NCBI GenBank assembly: GCA_030042755.1
Contig: JASHZC010000256.1
Coordinates: forward strand, 1 to 9,249
Length of the DNA: 9,249 nucleotides
Direction: 5' to 3'
From: Vulcanimicrobiota bacterium
Lineage (GTDB): Bacteria; Eremiobacterota; Eremiobacteria; Baltobacterales; Baltobacteraceae
Within the stretch, counting starts at the first letter, position 1, and each line of letters starts with the position of its first letter. This document shows, one piece after another, positions 6,792 through 9,249 of the stretch. The position numbers and the translations under genes are program-made. Under the pieces are notes generated by a model. The model made no database searches, had not been told where the DNA came from, and saw only the letters and a list, made by a program, of their open reading frames with translations.

Positions 6792-6805
6792 GGGCCTCCG
6801 GGCCC
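6792..6805. repeat. Short GC hairpin GGGCC-TCCG-GGCCC
   Basis: A 5-bp all-GC stem closes a 4-base loop. On the minus strand it lies 23 bases after the RND stop codon but is followed by CGAAATC rather than a T-run, so it is a poor intrinsic terminator; it might protect the 3' end of the RND message. Its 6797-6804 segment can also pair over 8 bases with 6746-6753, which would exclude the neighbouring inverted repeat. Confidence 0.35.
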
Positions 6806-6827
6806 AAAACCCCTCTAGTAGACCCGG

Positions 6828-9249
6828 CTAAGAAACGGGCTCCGGCGCTTTGTCTGCAATATCATCGCGTGGCGCACCACTCAGCGGCCGCTCCCCTCTG
6901 AGCTCCAGACCCTTGATGATCACATAGAGGACCGGCGTGATCGCCAAGTTCAGGAACGTGGAGACGAGCATACCTCCGAACACGACCGTTCCGAGCGAGT
7001 GACGCGCGGCGCTGCCGGCGCCGCTGGCGAAGACGAGCGGCAGCATCGCGATGATGAACGCGATCGAGGTCATAAGGATTGGGCGAAGTCGCGTCAGCGC
7101 CGCGCGCAATGCCGCGGTGAGGACGTCCGCTCCGGCGCGCAGCTGTTGATTGGCAAACTCCACGATCAGAATCGCGCTCTTACTTGCGAGGCCAATCAGC
7201 ATGACGTAGCCGACTTGCGCGTACGCGTCCTGCGAAATCGCAGCATACAAGAATGGCAGCGGTAGGTGCCGGAAGTTCATGAAGAGCAACGCGCCGAGCA
7301 ACGCGGCGGGGACGGCGAGCAGCACGATGATCGGATCGACAAAGCTTTCGTACTGTGCGGAAAGCACCAAGTACACGAAGACCAAGCCAAGCATGAAGAT
7401 CAGCGCGCTTTGAGCGCCGGCTGCGATCTCATCAAGCTGCAAGCCCGACCACTCGTAGGTAATGCCCCTGGGCAAAACCTTTGCCGCGATCTGCTCCATC
7501 GCGTCGATCGCTTCGCCGGATCCGTGTCCCGGCGCCGCAGCGCCGTTGATTTCGATGTTGCGATAGAGGTTGTAGTGCGTGATGATCGGTGCGGAAAGCG
7601 CCCGCTGAACTGAAACCATCGCGCTCAGTGGAGTGAGCCCGATTCCGGTCGCGTTGGTATTGGTTGTTGGACTGGACGGCCCTGGCGTCGCGACGCTGGA
7701 GGCGACCGAGAGGTATTGCAACGATGACGGATCGCTGCGGTAGGGAGCGTCGGCCTGAATGATGACCTGCCACGAACGATCGAGATAGGTGAAATTGTTG
7801 ACGTAGAGCGAGCCGAGCTGGACCTCCATGGTATTAAACACATCCGTGAGGCTCGCGCCCATCGATTTGACCTTGTTGCGATCGATATCGACGTTTAACT
7901 GTGGTGAATTGATGCGGAATTGCGTGAACACTTGGGTTAGGCGCCGGTCCTTCGCGGCAGCCCCCATCATCGCATACGCGGAGTTCATGAGCGTCGGTAA
8001 CCCGAGATTACCGCGATCCTGGAGTTCGAACTGAAAACCACCGAAGCTTCCGACACCGTTGATGGCGGGCGGATTGACGGCGAAAATCTGTGCCTGCGGG
8101 ATTTGCTTTGCGAACATTCCGTCCAGTCGATACAACACGCCTTGCACCGAATGCTGGAAGCCTTTGCGCTGGCTCCACGGCGTCATTCTGGCAAACATCA
8201 GACCACGGTTGGGCGCAGAACCGGTGAAGCTAAAGCCGCCGACGTCGAACAAGTCCGCGACCTCAGGTTGAGCGAAGATTATCTGTTCGGCCTTTTGCGC
8301 GATCACTTGCTGCGCCGCGAGCGACGTGCCTTCCGGGGCCTGGATCAGAACGATGAAATAGCCCTGGTCCTCGTCGGGAATAAACGCCGTCGGCGTTGTG
8401 CGGAACAGAAATCCCGTCAAGCCGAGCGCGAGCAGAAAGACGACGAATACGAGCCAGCGGCGGCGGAAGAGTCTTGGGAGCATGCGCCCATACCAGTCGC
8501 GGAAACGATGCATTCCGGCGTTGAACCAGTGGAACAAGCCCCAATCCGATTCGATGTCGCCCTTGAGCAGACGAGCGGAGAGCGTGGGCGCAAGCGTCAG
8601 CGCTTGAAACAGCGAAATCGAAATCGCGGCGGTTATCGTCAGCGCGAACTGCTTGTAGAGCTGTCCTGTCGTTCCGGGGAAGAACGCGACCGGAAAGAAG
8701 ACCGAGAAGAGCACGAGCGACGATGCCACGACGGCGCTCTGAATCTCGTGCATGGCCGGAGCCGTTCCTTTGATTCCGGTGATCTTCGTTTGCTCCATGT
8801 GACGCGCGATGTTCTCGATGACGACGATCGCGTCATCGACGACTAATCCGGAGGCCAGCGTTAGGCCGAAGAGCGTGATCGTGTTGATCGAGAACCCGAA
8901 GACCTTCATCACGAAAAACGTGCCGATGAGCGAGACGGGAATCGTGGCAGCCGGGATGAGCGTCGCTCGCCAATCCTGCAAGAAGAGGAAGATCACGAGC
9001 ACGACCAAGAGGATCGACAGGAGCAGCGTGATGACGACTTCTCTAATCGACTCACGCACGAACGTCGTCGTGTCGAATGCGATCTTGTAGAAAATACCGG
9101 GCGGGAAGTTTACCGAGAGCTCTTTGAGTTTCTGTTGAACGAGGTCGGAGGTTTGCAGTGCGTTGGCATCGGGATATTGCAGAATGCCGAGGCCGACGAC
9201 ATGTGGATTGCCGTCGAAGCGCAGGTCGGTCGAGTAATCTTCGGCGCCG
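6828..9249 (-). CDS. RND efflux transporter, HAE1/AcrB type, inner-membrane subunit (N-terminus outside window)
   Basis: The frame is open to the right edge, giving 806 C-terminal residues; about 270 N-terminal residues, including the first membrane helix, are missing. Such pumps export hydrophobic compounds by proton antiport as trimers, with a periplasmic adaptor and an outer-membrane channel. The visible part begins at the porter-domain motif GAEDYSTDLRF and the conserved FDTTTFVRESI lead-in to helix 2. Helix 4 carries GLVVDDAIVVIEN, with the proton-relay Asp pair (visible residues 138-139). The second half has TPTAFIPDEDQGYF after helix 7, and GLASKSAILIVEF in helix 10 with the relay Lys (visible residue 690). 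Relative to AcrB, a Pro/Ser/Thr/Asn-rich insert lies at about visible residues 518-541, and a shorter insert precedes the QDAYAQVG motif. The adaptor gene would be expected upstream, beyond the right edge. The protein ends in a charged, Pro-containing tail. Confidence 0.95.
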   Translation of the reverse strand, partial: GAEDYSTDLRFDGNPHVVGLGILQYPDANALQTSDLVQQKLKELSVNFPPGIFYKIAFDTTTFVRESIREVVITLLLSILLVVLVIFLFLQDWRATLIPAATIPVSLIGTFFVMKVFGFSINTITLFGLTLASGLVVDDAIVVIENIARHMEQTKITGIKGTAPAMHEIQSAVVASSLVLFSVFFPVAFFPGTTGQLYKQFALTITAAISISLFQALTLAPTLSARLLKGDIESDWGLFHWFNAGMHRFRDWYGRMLPRLFRRRWLVFVVFLLALGLTGFLFRTTPTAFIPDEDQGYFIVLIQAPEGTSLAAQQVIAQKAEQIIFAQPEVADLFDVGGFSFTGSAPNRGLMFARMTPWSQRKGFQHSVQGVLYRLDGMFAKQIPQAQIFAVNPPAINGVGSFGGFQFELQDRGNLGLPTLMNSAYAMMGAAAKDRRLTQVFTQFRINSPQLNVDIDRNKVKSMGASLTDVFNTMEVQLGSLYVNNFTYLDRSWQVIIQADAPYRSDPSSLQYLSVASSVATPGPSSPTTNTNATGIGLTPLSAMVSVQRALSAPIITHYNLYRNIEINGAAAPGHGSGEAIDAMEQIAAKVLPRGITYEWSGLQLDEIAAGAQSALIFMLGLVFVYLVLSAQYESFVDPIIVLLAVPAALLGALLFMNFRHLPLPFLYAAISQDAYAQVGYVMLIGLASKSAILIVEFANQQLRAGADVLTAALRAALTRLRPILMTSIAFIIAMLPLVFASGAGSAARHSLGTVVFGGMLVSTFLNLAITPVLYVIIKGLELRGERPLSGAPRDDIADKAPEPVS

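Larger units (their letters stand above)
6729..6827 (-). promoter_or_regulatory. Intergenic leader between the RND and barrel genes, candidate promoter
   Basis: These 99 bases run from the RND stop codon to the barrel gene start. They are GC-rich apart from one AT-rich island at 6756-6768 (minus strand GATATTTTTAATA), which contains several -10-like hexamers such as TATTTT. No convincing -35 box is seen upstream of it. The region holds inverted repeats, listed separately, but no hairpin followed by a T-run that would clearly terminate the RND transcript. Read-through from the pump gene and an own promoter both remain possible. Confidence 0.35.

Noticed and set aside
6792..6805. Hairpin as a rho-independent terminator for the RND gene
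   Set aside because: The stem is only 5 bp and no T-run follows on the minus strand.
8103..8846. 247-codon plus-strand open frame opposite the RND gene
   Set aside because: It is antisense to conserved RND sequence and is highly charged (Arg/Glu) with no domain.
9057..9059. GTG as the start of the RND gene
   Set aside because: The frame stays open for 63 further codons to the window edge and encodes conserved RND sequence (GAEDY..., FDTTTF), so the gene continues outside.
1..9249. tRNA, rRNA, CRISPR, insertion sequence, integrase or attachment site
   Set aside because: No direct-repeat array, transposase-like frame, terminal repeats or tRNA-like cloverleaf was seen by eye; a tRNA or profile scan would settle this.

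Overview
The window carries seven protein genes, two of them cut by its edges, and no RNA gene, CRISPR array or mobile element that I can see. It looks like chromosomal DNA of a moderately GC-rich diderm bacterium. A lipoprotein, a probable outer-membrane beta-barrel protein and an RND efflux pump indicate two membranes. The DUF151/BFN gene and the unfamiliar accessory proteins argue against a well-studied enterobacterial-type genome. A deep-branching soil lineage such as Eremiobacterota (WPS-2) would fit, but that is inference and untested.

Layout. From 1 to 828 on the plus strand lie the last 46 codons of an unidentified gene and a complete 212-residue protein of unknown function, probably co-transcribed. 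A bifunctional-nuclease (DUF151) gene on the minus strand (818-1294) converges on the latter and overlaps its 3' end by 11 bases. It diverges from ychF, which encodes a universally conserved ribosome-associated P-loop NTPase (1378-2472, plus). After a short spacer with a palindrome and a TATAAG box comes a complete glutamate-dehydrogenase-type amino-acid dehydrogenase (2560-3831, plus). All four catalytic-site residues are in place. A perfect 14-bp hairpin with A/T tracts on both sides (3832-3862) is a bidirectional terminator between this gene and the convergent minus-strand cluster.

The remaining 5.4 kb (3871-9249) is one minus-strand block read right to left. It holds an HAE1-type RND efflux transporter (the 806 C-terminal codons are visible), then a 406-residue secreted, probably beta-barrel outer-membrane protein, then a 540-residue SGNH/GDSL hydrolase lipoprotein. 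The barrel and lipoprotein genes are 14 bases apart, and the lipoprotein's ribosome binding site overlaps the barrel gene's stop codon, so these two are almost certainly one operon. The RND gene is separated from them by 97 bases containing GC-rich inverted repeats around an AT-rich island, so read-through and separate promotion are both possible.

Most of the window is ordinary housekeeping sequence. The part most worth attention is the RND / barrel / SGNH-lipoprotein block. An outer-membrane protein that does not look like TolC sits directly downstream of the pump, coupled to a cysteine-containing surface or periplasmic esterase-like lipoprotein. I do not see decisive evidence for a wholly new system.
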